DNA of 64,000 nucleotides. Source: an uncultured bacterium. Its GTDB lineage: Bacteria > Patescibacteriota > Saccharimonadia > Saccharimonadales > Saccharimonadaceae. Where the stretch lies: assembly GCA_903952435.1 (NCBI GenBank), contig CAJBFN010000001.1:104678-168677 (forward strand), given 5' to 3'. Below are positions 49,824 to 59,581 of this stretch, piece by piece. The notes beneath the pieces are model-generated. The model ran no database searches, had not been told where the DNA came from, and saw only the letters and a program-made list of their open reading frames with translations. Numbering within the stretch: the first letter of the stretch is position 1; every line of letters begins with the position of its first letter. Position numbers and translations under genes: made by a program.

Positions 49824-49857
49824 AAACCCCGCATATTTTGCGGGGTTTCTTTTTTTA
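49824..49857 (+). terminator. Intrinsic terminator
   Basis: AAACCCCGC/GCGGGGTTT stem with a 7-nt loop, followed by TTTCTTTTTTT. Ends the small-protein operon. Confidence 0.92.
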
Positions 49858-49878
49858 GCAAAAATATTTTTATTTTGC

Positions 49879-49884
49879 TATAAT
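49879..49884 (+). promoter_or_regulatory. -10 box for alaS
   Basis: TATAAT, 8 nt before the ATG at 49893. Leaderless type. Confidence 0.62.
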
Positions 49885-49892
49885 CAACAGAT

Positions 49893-51776
49893 ATGAATGC
49901 ACAGCAAATTCGTAATGAGTATTTGAAATTTTTTGCCGAGAGAGGGCATAAAGTCATTAAGCGTGCCAGTTTAGTGCCGCAAAATGACCCAACAACCTTA
50001 TTTACTGGTAGTGGTATGCAGCCACTATTACCTTATTTGTTAGGACAATCTCATCCTGATGGTGTTCGTTTAGCTGACAGCCAGACTTGTTTTAGGGCGC
50101 AGGATGTTGATGATGTTGGTGATAATCGCCATACGACTTTTTTTGAAATGCTTGGTAACTGGAGCCTTGGCGATTACTTTAAAAAACAGCAAATTGAGTG
50201 GTTTTTTGAATTTTTGACTGAGATTGCTGGTTTGGACCCGAACAGAATTTATGTTACGGCATTTATCGGTGACGAAAAAAACGGTATCCCGCGTGATGAT
50301 GAAACGGCTGATATTTGGCAGGAGGTCTTTGCTGCAAAAGGGATTGAGGCAAAAATTGTCGAAATTGGCAGTCAAGAAAATGGCGATAAACGCGGCATAA
50401 ATCCAGGTGAGCGAATTTTCTTTTATGATGATAAACAAAACTGGTGGAGCCGCGGTGGCGGTATTGAGACTACTCCGATTGGCGATCCTTGTGGACCTGA
50501 CAGCGAAGTATTTTATGACTTTGGTGATGAAAATCACGCCGAAGGTTTTGGTTTGGCTCATCCAGCTAGCGACAGTGGCCGCTTTGTTGAAATTGGCAAC
50601 CAGGTTTTTATGCAATACAAACGTTTGGATGATGGTAGTTTCGATCCTCTGGTTAGTCAAAATGTTGATTTTGGCGGAGGACTAGAGCGAATCGCCTCAG
50701 CTGCAATTAATAGCCCGGATATCTTTAAAGTTAGCGTTTTGTGGCCAATTATTGAAAAATTGCAAACAATTAGTGGCAAAAAATATGATGATAATAAATC
50801 AAGCATGCAAATAATCTCTGACCATTTGCGTGGTGCGGTATTTTTGGCAGTTGATGGTGTGCGCCCAAGTAATAAGGAGCAAGGCTATGTTATGCGCCGA
50901 TTTATTCGCCGTGCGATTCGTAAGGCTTTTGATTTAGGTGTTGAGCAAAATCTACTGGCGGAAATTATTCCCGTGATTGCCGATATTTTTAATGATGATT
51001 ATCCTGAAGTTGCCGAAAAACGAGATGAAATTATTGAAGTTTTAGTTAAAGAAGAAAAAGTATTCAGACAAACTTTAAATAAGGGTCTTCGTGAATTTTC
51101 TAGGTTTGCGATAAACGGCTTAACTGGTGTCGAATTATTTACTTTATATGATACATTTGGTTTTCCGGTTGAGTTATCGGTCGAAGAAGCTCAAAAGCAA
51201 AATATTGATTTATCCAAAAATTGGCGTGATGAATTTGATGCTAAAATGGCCGAGCAACGCCAGCGCAGTCAAACTGCAACAAAAGGCGTATTCAAAGGTG
51301 GCCTTGAGGGTCAATCTGATATGCATATCAAATACCACACAACTGCGCATTTGATGGGTCAGGCTTTACGATTAGTTTTGGGTGATACGGTTGCTCAACG
51401 AGGCTGCAATATCAACGAAGAGCGATTGCGTTTTGATTTTAGCTATCCTGAAAAAGTTGCACCGGAAAAGCTACAACAAATAGAAGATATCGTAAACGAG
51501 CAAATCGACAAAGATTTAGTTGTTAGTTTTGCCGAATACCCGCTGGCTGAGGCTAGGGCAATGGGTGCATACGGCGAATTTGGTGATAAATATGGCGATA
51601 AGGTTAAGGTTTATAAAATCGCCGATAAAGATGGTAGCATCTTCAGCCTAGAAATCTGTGGCGGTCCGCATGTTAGCCGTACTGGCGAACTATCCGAGGG
51701 TAGTAAGCGATTTAAAATTACAAAAGAAGAATCTTCCAGTGCCGGTGTTCGTCGAATTAAAGCCGTCCTAGCTTAA
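49893..51776 (+). CDS. alaS: Alanyl-tRNA synthetase lacking the C-Ala domain
   Basis: 627 residues. Class II catalytic core: FTGSGMQPLLPYLLGQ (motif region), FFEMLGNWSLGDYF, WWSRGGG, GDPCGPDSE and GGGLERIA. Then the tRNA-recognition helical domain, and an editing domain with HTTAH (HxxxH) near residue 483 and CGGPHVSRTG (the CxxxH part) near 590. It ends right after AGVRRIKAVLA, where the usual ~870-residue enzymes continue with a coiled coil and a DHHA1-like C-Ala domain. Aminoacylation and editing are probably intact. Confidence 0.94.
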   Translation: MNAQQIRNEYLKFFAERGHKVIKRASLVPQNDPTTLFTGSGMQPLLPYLLGQSHPDGVRLADSQTCFRAQDVDDVGDNRHTTFFEMLGNWSLGDYFKKQQIEWFFEFLTEIAGLDPNRIYVTAFIGDEKNGIPRDDETADIWQEVFAAKGIEAKIVEIGSQENGDKRGINPGERIFFYDDKQNWWSRGGGIETTPIGDPCGPDSEVFYDFGDENHAEGFGLAHPASDSGRFVEIGNQVFMQYKRLDDGSFDPLVSQNVDFGGGLERIASAAINSPDIFKVSVLWPIIEKLQTISGKKYDDNKSSMQIISDHLRGAVFLAVDGVRPSNKEQGYVMRRFIRRAIRKAFDLGVEQNLLAEIIPVIADIFNDDYPEVAEKRDEIIEVLVKEEKVFRQTLNKGLREFSRFAINGLTGVELFTLYDTFGFPVELSVEEAQKQNIDLSKNWRDEFDAKMAEQRQRSQTATKGVFKGGLEGQSDMHIKYHTTAHLMGQALRLVLGDTVAQRGCNINEERLRFDFSYPEKVAPEKLQQIEDIVNEQIDKDLVVSFAEYPLAEARAMGAYGEFGDKYGDKVKVYKIADKDGSIFSLEICGGPHVSRTGELSEGSKRFKITKEESSSAGVRRIKAVLA

Positions 51777-51811
51777 ATTATTTCATCATTTTAGTTGTTG
51801 TTGATATTTAC

Positions 51812-51817
51812 TATAAT
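51812..51817 (+). promoter_or_regulatory. -10 box for the HEASH membrane protein
   Basis: TATAAT, 6 nt before the GTG at 51824. Leaderless type. Confidence 0.58.
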
Positions 51818-51823
51818 TTATAT

Positions 51824-52384
51824 GTGATCAAAAAAATTAAACGTGATATTACGCCTCTTTCATTATGGTTCTATATCATTACTTGGTTATTATTTGTCTA
51901 TCTTTTTTTTCAAATCTTTAATTTTAAGGTAGAGCAATCTGATAATCTATTACTTCGTGGTATGTATTTTATTGAGTTCGGTGTGCATGAAGCTTCACAT
52001 TTAATCGCAACAGGCTTGCCACAAATCTTAATCGCCGCTGCTGGCTTTGTTGTTGAATTATTGTTTGTAGTTTTGATTTTGGTTGCAACGTTAAAAGCCA
52101 GGTCTTACTTTGCAAGTGTATTTGTCGGTTTATGGGTTATGTTTTCGATGAATTGTATTGGTAGATATATGTCGGATGCGCGCGTCCAAATTTTACCGTT
52201 AATTGGACCAGGTAATAATCCGCAACATGATTGGCATTATATTTTTAGTTATTTTGGTTGGTTGAATTTAGATACTACCATCGGTTCTGCCACTAGATAT
52301 ATAGGGGATTTGATTGGTATCTTGGCGCTAGTCTTTGGTTTATGGCTGATAATTTACAAAATTCGTCAAATTAAAACTCCTTAA
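51824..52384 (+). CDS. Membrane protein with HExxH motif (M50-like)
   Basis: 186 residues with about four hydrophobic helices. EFGVHEASHLI near residue 50 contains HEASH at a membrane boundary, followed by a glycine- and alanine-rich helix, and RYMSDARVQILPL plus PQHDWHYIFSYFGWL near 108-135 supply further conserved-looking polar residues. This layout recalls intramembrane-type or M50-like metallopeptidases in bacteria. The usual second motif LDG is not seen, but HDWHY could complete the metal site. Proteolytic activity is inferred. GTG start chosen by promoter spacing. Confidence 0.65.
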   Translation: MIKKIKRDITPLSLWFYIITWLLFVYLFFQIFNFKVEQSDNLLLRGMYFIEFGVHEASHLIATGLPQILIAAAGFVVELLFVVLILVATLKARSYFASVFVGLWVMFSMNCIGRYMSDARVQILPLIGPGNNPQHDWHYIFSYFGWLNLDTTIGSATRYIGDLIGILALVFGLWLIIYKIRQIKTP

Positions 52385-52428
52385 ATTTCATATTAGATTT
52401 ACTACTGTAACCATAATCATAATTGTTA

Positions 52429-52434
52429 TATAAT
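52429..52434 (+). promoter_or_regulatory. -10 box for the ftsA-like gene
   Basis: TATAAT, 10 nt before the ATG at 52445. Confidence 0.52.
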
Positions 52435-52444
52435 AAACTTAATT

Positions 52445-53704
52445 ATGGTATTTGAAAACTTTTTAAATCGAAACAAAAATAAAGACGGTGATTATATTGT
52501 AGCGCTGGATATTGGTACTGAATTTGTTAAGGCCTTGATTGCTAAAATGGACGGTGACAAGATGGAGATTATTGGTGTTGGTCGTGCTCATCAGGAAATC
52601 AGCGATATGTATGCCGGGGCGATTGCCGATATCTCGGGCGTAGTGCGTAATTGCGAGAAGGCCTTGTCGGCAGCCGAAAAGCAAGCTGGCTTGCAAGCTA
52701 AAAAAGTTGTGATTGGTATTGCTGGTGAATTAGTCAAGGGCGTAACCGACACAATTCGCTATCGTCGGCCGCAACCCGACAAGCCGCTAAATAATTCTGA
52801 AATGGAATTTATTATCGAAAAGGTTCAAGAGCGCGCTGGGCGAAAAGCTCAAAAACAAATTGCGCTTGAAACTGGCAACGAGGATGTCGAAATCAAATTA
52901 GTAAATAGCGCGCTGGTTAGTATTCATATTGATGGTTACAAGGTTAATAATCCGATTGGCTTTCAAGGTCATGATGTTGCAGTTCAGATTTATACGGCCT
53001 TTGCGCCGATGGTACATATTGGTGCTTTAGAGCGAGTTGCAGAGGAATTATCTTTAGAATTGTTGGCAGTTGCGGCCGAGCCATTTGCGGTTAGTCGAAG
53101 TGTTTTAGGTACTGATGCTAACAGTAGTTTCACGGCAATTTTAGCTGATGTTGGTGGTGGCACGACTGATATTGCGGTTGTTAATGATGGCGGCGTCGAG
53201 GGAACAAAAATGTTTGGAATTGGTGGGCGAAGTTTTACACGCACAATTGCCAGTGAATTAGATCTATCTTATGAAGATGCCGAGAAGGTAAAATTAAACA
53301 TCGATGACGAAGATGCTGATAAGAAAATAGTAAAAGATGCAAACGAGGCAATCGACAAAACTTTAGATGTTTGGATAGCTGGTGTTGAACTAGCTTTAAG
53401 CGAATTTGATGCAGCTGACCATTTGCCAAATCGTATCTTGTTGTGTGGCGGTGGTGCTAGTTTGTCAAAATTAGTTGAAATTTTACAACAGCCAGACTGG
53501 CACAAAGATTTACCATTTACAAAAAAGCCGACAGTTCATTACATAAAACCATCTGATGTGGTTGGAATAACTGATGTGACTGGCGATGTTAGCGATCATA
53601 CTTTCATTACTGCCATGGGCTTACTGCGGGTTGGCTATGATACAATTATAGGCAGCAGCAGTGATACAATAAAAGAAAAACTTGATCGGATTCTTAGGAT
53701 ATAG
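52445..53704 (+). CDS. FtsA-like cell-division ATPase
   Basis: 419 residues of the actin/FtsA fold. Phosphate 1 is VALDIGTEFVKALI near residue 18, an SHS2-like insertion follows (KVVIGIAGELVKGV and after), phosphate 2 is ILADVGGGTTDIAV near 235, and the adenosine motif is RILLCGGGASLSKLV near 335. FtsA tethers FtsZ to the membrane through a C-terminal amphipathic helix; here the tail SSSDTIKEKLDRILRI could play that role. PilM is the alternative, but the neighbours are wall and division genes. Two nt before the next gene. Confidence 0.85.
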   Translation: MVFENFLNRNKNKDGDYIVALDIGTEFVKALIAKMDGDKMEIIGVGRAHQEISDMYAGAIADISGVVRNCEKALSAAEKQAGLQAKKVVIGIAGELVKGVTDTIRYRRPQPDKPLNNSEMEFIIEKVQERAGRKAQKQIALETGNEDVEIKLVNSALVSIHIDGYKVNNPIGFQGHDVAVQIYTAFAPMVHIGALERVAEELSLELLAVAAEPFAVSRSVLGTDANSSFTAILADVGGGTTDIAVVNDGGVEGTKMFGIGGRSFTRTIASELDLSYEDAEKVKLNIDDEDADKKIVKDANEAIDKTLDVWIAGVELALSEFDAADHLPNRILLCGGGASLSKLVEILQQPDWHKDLPFTKKPTVHYIKPSDVVGITDVTGDVSDHTFITAMGLLRVGYDTIIGSSSDTIKEKLDRILRI

Positions 53705-53706
53705 AG

Positions 53707-55350
53707 ATGCATAAAGACATAATTTACATAGACGTTGAAGACGATATTACGGCTATTATAGGCAAGATTAAAGCTAGCAAGGATAAAATTGTTGCGCTTG
53801 TTCCGCCGAAAAGGGTTGGTGTTTTGCAAAGTGCCGTTAATTTACGATTATTATCCAGGGCTGCAACTAATGCTAATAAACATTTAGTGCTAGTAACTGC
53901 AAATAAGGCCTTAATTGCCTTATCGGCTGCGTCAATGATTCCTGTTGCTAAAAACTTACAAAGCAAGCCTGAAATTATTGAAATTGACGAAACGGAAACT
54001 GATGAGGGCGAGGATATAATTGATGGTTCGCAAATGCCAGTTGGTGACTTAGCTAAAGTTGAAGATTCATCCAAAGATGACAAAGGAGTCGATTTAACAG
54101 AAGATATAGAATCAATGGATATTGATGGTGACGTCGAAAAGGTTTCAAAGGATATTTCTAAAAATAAATTACCAAAGGTAAAAGTTCCAGATTTTTCTAG
54201 TTTTCGTAAAAAGATTTTTATCGGTGGGGCAATTGTTATTGTTTTGGCCGTTTTTCTGGTTTGGGCTAATATTTATGCGCCAGCGGCTACGATTATTATC
54301 ACAACCAATACATCACCAGCGCCTTTTAGTGCTACTTTAAAATTAGGCACTGTCGATGCGACTGATGTGTCAAAAGGCACGATTCAGACAGTTTCAAAAC
54401 AGATTAAAAAGGATATTAATGTTCAGTTTGACGCTACTGGTCAAAAAGATTTAGGTAATAAGGCTACTGGCACAGTTTCTGTTACAAATTGCGACAGTAG
54501 TTCGCCTATAACCTTGGTGGCTGGGACGGTTTTTGTAGCTAGTTCGGGCGAAAGATATGTAAATAACGGCCAGTCTATTATTCCTGGATTTTCTGGATCT
54601 AGTAGTGTCTGTCAAAATACAGGTGCCGGCGCGGGAACTTTAGATATTGCGGTTACGGCTAGTGTGGCTGGCGAAAGCTATAATATTACCGCCAAAAGCT
54701 TCTCGATTGTTGGTGTTAGTGGTTATGTCTATGCGTCGGGTAGCGCTATGACTGGTGGTACAACTAAAATTGCAACTGTTGTAACAGCAGCAGATATTCA
54801 AAAAGCGGCACAGGCGCTAGTTGATCTTTCAAGTGATGATGTCAAGCAGCAATTAACTAATCAATTTACAAACGGCGAGATTGTCATAGCTGATAGTTTT
54901 AATATTGATCGTGCGGCTGGCGTATCAAAACCATTAGTTGATGCCGAGGCAACAGGCAAGGCGACGCTAACATCTGCAACGACTTTTACGATCTTGGCAA
55001 TTTCCAAGTCCGAGATGGAACTTTATTTAAAGGCGGTGCTAGAAAAACAAGTTACTGCTAACCAAAAAATTTATGATAATGGCATTGATGGTATTAAACT
55101 TTCAGGTTATTTAAAAACTGACCAGGCTGTGACTGTAAATGTTACAACAGTTGGTAAAATTGGTCCAAATATTGATTCTGAATTAATCAAGAATCAATCA
55201 AAGGGTAAAAAATATGGTGATGTTCAGTCTGAGATAGATGCTATTCAAGGCGTCAGTAAGGTTGATATAAAATTCCCTTATTTCTGGATTAATACGGTGC
55301 CGAATGATATTAATAAAATTGAAGTCAACTTTATCTCTCAAAATGCCTAA
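53707..55350 (+). CDS. Anchored protein with baseplate-J-like ectodomain
   Basis: 547 residues. An N-terminal cytoplasmic domain (about 1-95: IIYIDVEDDITAIIGKI, VALVPPKRVGVL, HLVLVTANKALIALSA), an acidic linker, one transmembrane helix near 175-197 (IGGAIVIVLAVFLVWANIY), then an outer region. In that region the GTVSVTN, LVAGTVFVASSGERY and GTLDIAVTASVAGESYNI strands resemble baseplate J/gp47 repeats. Proteins with this plan are common in Patescibacteria and not phage baseplates as such. Located directly after the FtsA-like gene, so a role at the division site or envelope is possible. Confidence 0.7.
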   Translation: MHKDIIYIDVEDDITAIIGKIKASKDKIVALVPPKRVGVLQSAVNLRLLSRAATNANKHLVLVTANKALIALSAASMIPVAKNLQSKPEIIEIDETETDEGEDIIDGSQMPVGDLAKVEDSSKDDKGVDLTEDIESMDIDGDVEKVSKDISKNKLPKVKVPDFSSFRKKIFIGGAIVIVLAVFLVWANIYAPAATIIITTNTSPAPFSATLKLGTVDATDVSKGTIQTVSKQIKKDINVQFDATGQKDLGNKATGTVSVTNCDSSSPITLVAGTVFVASSGERYVNNGQSIIPGFSGSSSVCQNTGAGAGTLDIAVTASVAGESYNITAKSFSIVGVSGYVYASGSAMTGGTTKIATVVTAADIQKAAQALVDLSSDDVKQQLTNQFTNGEIVIADSFNIDRAAGVSKPLVDAEATGKATLTSATTFTILAISKSEMELYLKAVLEKQVTANQKIYDNGIDGIKLSGYLKTDQAVTVNVTTVGKIGPNIDSELIKNQSKGKKYGDVQSEIDAIQGVSKVDIKFPYFWINTVPNDINKIEVNFISQNA

Positions 55351-55756
55351 AAAATTATCCATAATCTGTTTAGACGTCGGCGAAAAGCGTATTGGTGTAG
55401 CGGCTGGTGATAGTATGATTCGAATTGCAGTGCCGCTTGAAACAATTGAAGTCAATGGTGATGAGATATCAGTCATAAAAAGAATAATTGATGATGAGTA
55501 TGCCGATATTTTAGTCGTTGGTTATCCGCGCAATCAATCGGGTGTTGCTACGGCTCAGACTAAGTTTGTCGAAGATTTTGTCGACAGGTTGTCAGATGAG
55601 ATTGAAATAAAAGTTGTCTTTCAAGATGAGTCATTGACTAGCGTTATGGCCGAGCAAAGATTGATTTCATTTAAAAAACCTTATAAGAAATCAGATATTG
55701 ATGCCCAGGCAGCATCAATTATTTTGCAGGATTACATCGAGGCAAATTGTGCTTAA
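55343..55756 (+). CDS. ruvX: RuvX/YqgF-type Holliday junction resolvase or pre-16S nuclease
   Basis: 137 residues from the ATG at 55343. RNase H fold with ICLDVGEKRIGVAAGD (first Asp), ILVVGYPRNQSG near residue 60, FQDESLTSVMAEQRL (Glu) near 97, and DAQAASIILQDYI (last Asp) near 122, the YqgF signatures. It processes the 5' end of 16S rRNA and/or resolves recombination junctions. The start codon overlaps the previous stop by 8 nt. Confidence 0.92.
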   Translation: MPKKLSIICLDVGEKRIGVAAGDSMIRIAVPLETIEVNGDEISVIKRIIDDEYADILVVGYPRNQSGVATAQTKFVEDFVDRLSDEIEIKVVFQDESLTSVMAEQRLISFKKPYKKSDIDAQAASIILQDYIEANCA

Positions 55757-56873
55757 TTGGTATAGTAAGTTTAAGCCACAACCAATAAGCGGTCAAAAAA
55801 GTGGCCTAAGACATAATAAGATTTCTTCCAAAAAAGTCATAATTAAGGTTTGTATTTTTACTGGAGGATTCTTATTTCTTTCAGTTGTTGGATTAATCTT
55901 TTGGTATAACACCCAATTAAGTCCAGCTGGTAGTGATCTTGGACAATTAAAAAAGGTAGTAATTTCGGCTGGCAGTGACTCTTCCGATATTGGTCAAGAG
56001 CTAGAAAAACAATCAATAATTCGTAGTGCCTTAGTTTTTGATATTTACACTCGAATTACCAGCAAAAATAGTTTATTACAGGCCGGCACTTATCGTCTGT
56101 CGCCAGCCCAATCTATGCAACAGATTGTTGACCATCTTGTCAGGGGTAATGTTGATCAATTTAGCATTACTTTTTATCCTGGATCTACATTAACCGATAC
56201 ATCAAACAAGTCGTTATTAAAAAAGCAAGATGTGACGACTGTTTTGCAAAATGCTGGCTATTCAGCCTCAGAGATAGCTTCAGCCCTTAATATTTCTAAT
56301 ATTGGCCAATTATTTGACGGAAAACCAAGCAACTCTAATTTAGAGGGTTATGTTTATGGCGAAACCTACAGGTTTAATACCGGCGCTACGGTTGAGGATA
56401 TTTTGCAAACTGTTTTTGATGAATTCTATGATGTAATCAAATCAGAAGATTTGGTTAATAAGTTTGCTGCTCACGGATTAAATCTGTATGAAGGCATAAC
56501 CTTAGCTTCAATTGTTCAAAGTGAGTCTAGTAATCCAGATGACCAACGACAAATCGCTCAGGTATTTTATTCTAGATTAGCGCAAGGTATGGTTTTGGGG
56601 TCGGATGTTACTTATCAGTATGCGGCCGCCAAAGCAGGCTTAAAGGCTAGTCCAAGTCTTAATTCGCCATATAATACTCGCATAAATGCTGGTCTGCCAC
56701 CGGGCCCGATATCAAATCCTGGTTTATCGGCCTTAAAGGCGGTTGCCGATCCGGCACCGGGTGATTACCTGTATTTCCTTAGCGACAGTGCTGGAAAAAT
56801 ATATTTTGCCAATACCGATGCTGAACATCAATCAAACATCGTAAATTATTGCAAAGAAAATTGCCTAGAGTAA
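55749..56873 (+). CDS. mltG: MltG/YceG endolytic transglycosylase
   Basis: About 374 residues from the GTG at 55749, which overlaps the ruvX stop; an earlier in-frame TTG lies deep in ruvX and is rejected. N-terminal membrane helix (VCIFTGGFLFLSVVGLIFW), a LysM-like small domain (AGTYRLSPAQSMQQIVDHL) and the YceG catalytic domain with ITLASIVQSESSNPDD (catalytic Glu), LGSDVTYQYA, NTRINAGLPPGPISNPG and FLSDSAGKIYFANTDAEH. It cuts nascent peptidoglycan glycan strands and helps set chain length. Confidence 0.93.
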   Translation: MLNWYSKFKPQPISGQKSGLRHNKISSKKVIIKVCIFTGGFLFLSVVGLIFWYNTQLSPAGSDLGQLKKVVISAGSDSSDIGQELEKQSIIRSALVFDIYTRITSKNSLLQAGTYRLSPAQSMQQIVDHLVRGNVDQFSITFYPGSTLTDTSNKSLLKKQDVTTVLQNAGYSASEIASALNISNIGQLFDGKPSNSNLEGYVYGETYRFNTGATVEDILQTVFDEFYDVIKSEDLVNKFAAHGLNLYEGITLASIVQSESSNPDDQRQIAQVFYSRLAQGMVLGSDVTYQYAAAKAGLKASPSLNSPYNTRINAGLPPGPISNPGLSALKAVADPAPGDYLYFLSDSAGKIYFANTDAEHQSNIVNYCKENCLE

Positions 56874-56885
56874 CGATTATCATCT

Positions 56886-58151
56886 TTGACGCTGCCGTTA
56901 ATAATTGTTATACTTATAGCTAGCACATTTGTAATTCGTCTACTAAATACAAATGGCAGGAGAATAATAATTCGTAATCAAATATCGGGTTTTGCAAAAA
57001 GATTGGATGCTTTAAGGCAACAGTCGCAGCCCGTAAAAACGACCAGGCGTAAACTACGCTTTAAAATAAAGCCTTCATTAGTAGCTATCTATGTAGGTGT
57101 TTTTGTTTTTGTCGTTGCGATTATTTTCTTGGGTTATCAAAAGCCTATTAAAACTGTTTCTAGTAAGCTAAATACCTCAAATAGCATCAATAATATGGTA
57201 TCTGTTGATGATGTCGTAGCGACTAATGTTGCTGCGGTTGTTGCTAGTTCTGCCAATCTGCCGATTGCGCCAAATATATCTAACCTTGCTATTTCAACTC
57301 AAACCCAATTCCAATTTAATAACCAGGTTAATAATTCGGCTTCGGTCAAGCCGCAAATTGTCGGCTCGGTTGTTGCTAACCGATCAATTACAACTTATAC
57401 GGTAAAAGATGGCGACACGATTAACTCAATTGCGGCTAATTTCAAAATATCAAAAGACACCATAAAGTGGGCTAATGATTTAGTTTATGATAATTTATCA
57501 GCTGGTAAAGAGTTGCGTATTTTGCCAATTGACGGTACGGCCTATACGGTAAAATCTGGTGATACGGTCGATTCCTTGGCTGAAAAATATAAAGTCGACA
57601 AAACTCGGTTGGTTGTCTATAACGACCTTGACGTTAGTGGTTTGGTTGTTGGTAATGAAATTATTTTACCTAGTGGTATTTTGCCAGACACTGAAAAACC
57701 GGGCTATGTGGCGCCGGTTGTCCAGACATTCTACTATTATGCCGGTGTTGGTACTGGTTTTGGCGGTGTTACTTGGAATATTGGATACGGGACCGGGCCT
57801 TGTCCGCCATATGTTTACGGTCAATGTACTTGCTATGCTTATTCTAAGCGTATAAGTCTTGGGCTATCTGCCCCTGCTTTTATTGGTGGCGGCACATGGG
57901 GTGACGCTAGGTCTTGGGCTGAAAATGCCAGGCAGACACCTGGTTTCACTGTGGATTCTAATCCTTCCGTAGGGTCAATAATGCAAAATGGTGGTTGGCC
58001 AGGACATGTGGCAATTGTTGAGTCATTAGAAGCAAATGGAGATGTCAAAATCAGTGAAATGAATATTTCTGCTTTTGGTGGCGGATGGAATGTTGTTTCT
58101 GGTCGTATTATACCAGCCAGTAGCGTTGGTTATTATCTTTATATTCATTAG
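56886..58151 (+). CDS. LysM2-CHAP peptidoglycan amidase/endopeptidase
   Basis: 421 residues, TTG start 12 nt after mltG (no ATG alternative near; start uncertain). Two hydrophobic helices (about 3-20 and 62-85), a Ser/Asn-rich spacer, LysM 1 (TYTVKDGDTINSIAANFKIS), LysM 2 (AYTVKSGDTVDSLAEKYKV) and a CHAP domain with catalytic Cys in QCTCYAYSKR near residue 317, His in WPGHVAIVES near 373 and the Asn in SEMNIS. It cleaves wall peptides, and with MltG upstream likely takes part in daughter-cell separation. Confidence 0.88.
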   Translation: MTLPLIIVILIASTFVIRLLNTNGRRIIIRNQISGFAKRLDALRQQSQPVKTTRRKLRFKIKPSLVAIYVGVFVFVVAIIFLGYQKPIKTVSSKLNTSNSINNMVSVDDVVATNVAAVVASSANLPIAPNISNLAISTQTQFQFNNQVNNSASVKPQIVGSVVANRSITTYTVKDGDTINSIAANFKISKDTIKWANDLVYDNLSAGKELRILPIDGTAYTVKSGDTVDSLAEKYKVDKTRLVVYNDLDVSGLVVGNEIILPSGILPDTEKPGYVAPVVQTFYYYAGVGTGFGGVTWNIGYGTGPCPPYVYGQCTCYAYSKRISLGLSAPAFIGGGTWGDARSWAENARQTPGFTVDSNPSVGSIMQNGGWPGHVAIVESLEANGDVKISEMNISAFGGGWNVVSGRIIPASSVGYYLYIH

Positions 58152-58193
58152 TAAGTCACATCTGTTAAACTATCTTTTTTGACAAAAATATGC

Positions 58194-58199
58194 TATAAT
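58194..58199 (+). promoter_or_regulatory. -10 box for obg
   Basis: TATAAT, 10 nt before the ATG at 58210. TTGACA at 58179-58184 is too close (9 nt) to act as its -35. Confidence 0.5.
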
Positions 58200-58203
58200 G
58201 TAA

Positions 58204-59496
<1,293 letters not shown>

Positions 59497-59506
59497 AAAG
59501 CTTGTT

Positions 59507-59546
59507 ATAACATAAAAAGTCGAATTGCAAGCACCGTCCTTGCAAG
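59507..59546 (+). repeat. Dispersed intergenic repeat, copy 4
   Basis: TATAACATAAAAAGTCGAA followed by TTGCAAGCACCGTCCTTGCAA at 59525-59545. The core is identical to copy 3. It lies directly after the obg stop codon. Confidence 0.75.
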
Positions 59547-59567
59547 GATTGTTTGGGGGCTTGGTGT

Positions 59568-59573
59568 TATAAT
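59568..59573 (+). promoter_or_regulatory. -10 box for the exonuclease gene; decides the start
   Basis: TATAAT, 8 nt before the ATG at 59582. It overlaps the in-frame TTG at 59573, which is therefore rejected as a start. Confidence 0.6.
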
Positions 59574-59581
59574 TGTGGTTA

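Noticed and set aside
50070..50660. Long minus-strand frame inside alaS
   Set aside because: Antisense shadow of a highly conserved enzyme; no promoter or ribosome site.
55304..55342. Longer N-terminus for RuvX
   Set aside because: The extra residues lie inside the previous gene and the family begins right at the KLSIICLDVGEKR segment.
55698..55748. MltG start at TTG 55698
   Set aside because: It lies 59 nt inside ruvX, whereas GTG at 55749 gives the usual short overlap and normal N-terminus.
59573..59581. TTG start for exonuclease I
   Set aside because: It overlaps the TATAAT box; the ATG at 59582 fits the leaderless pattern.
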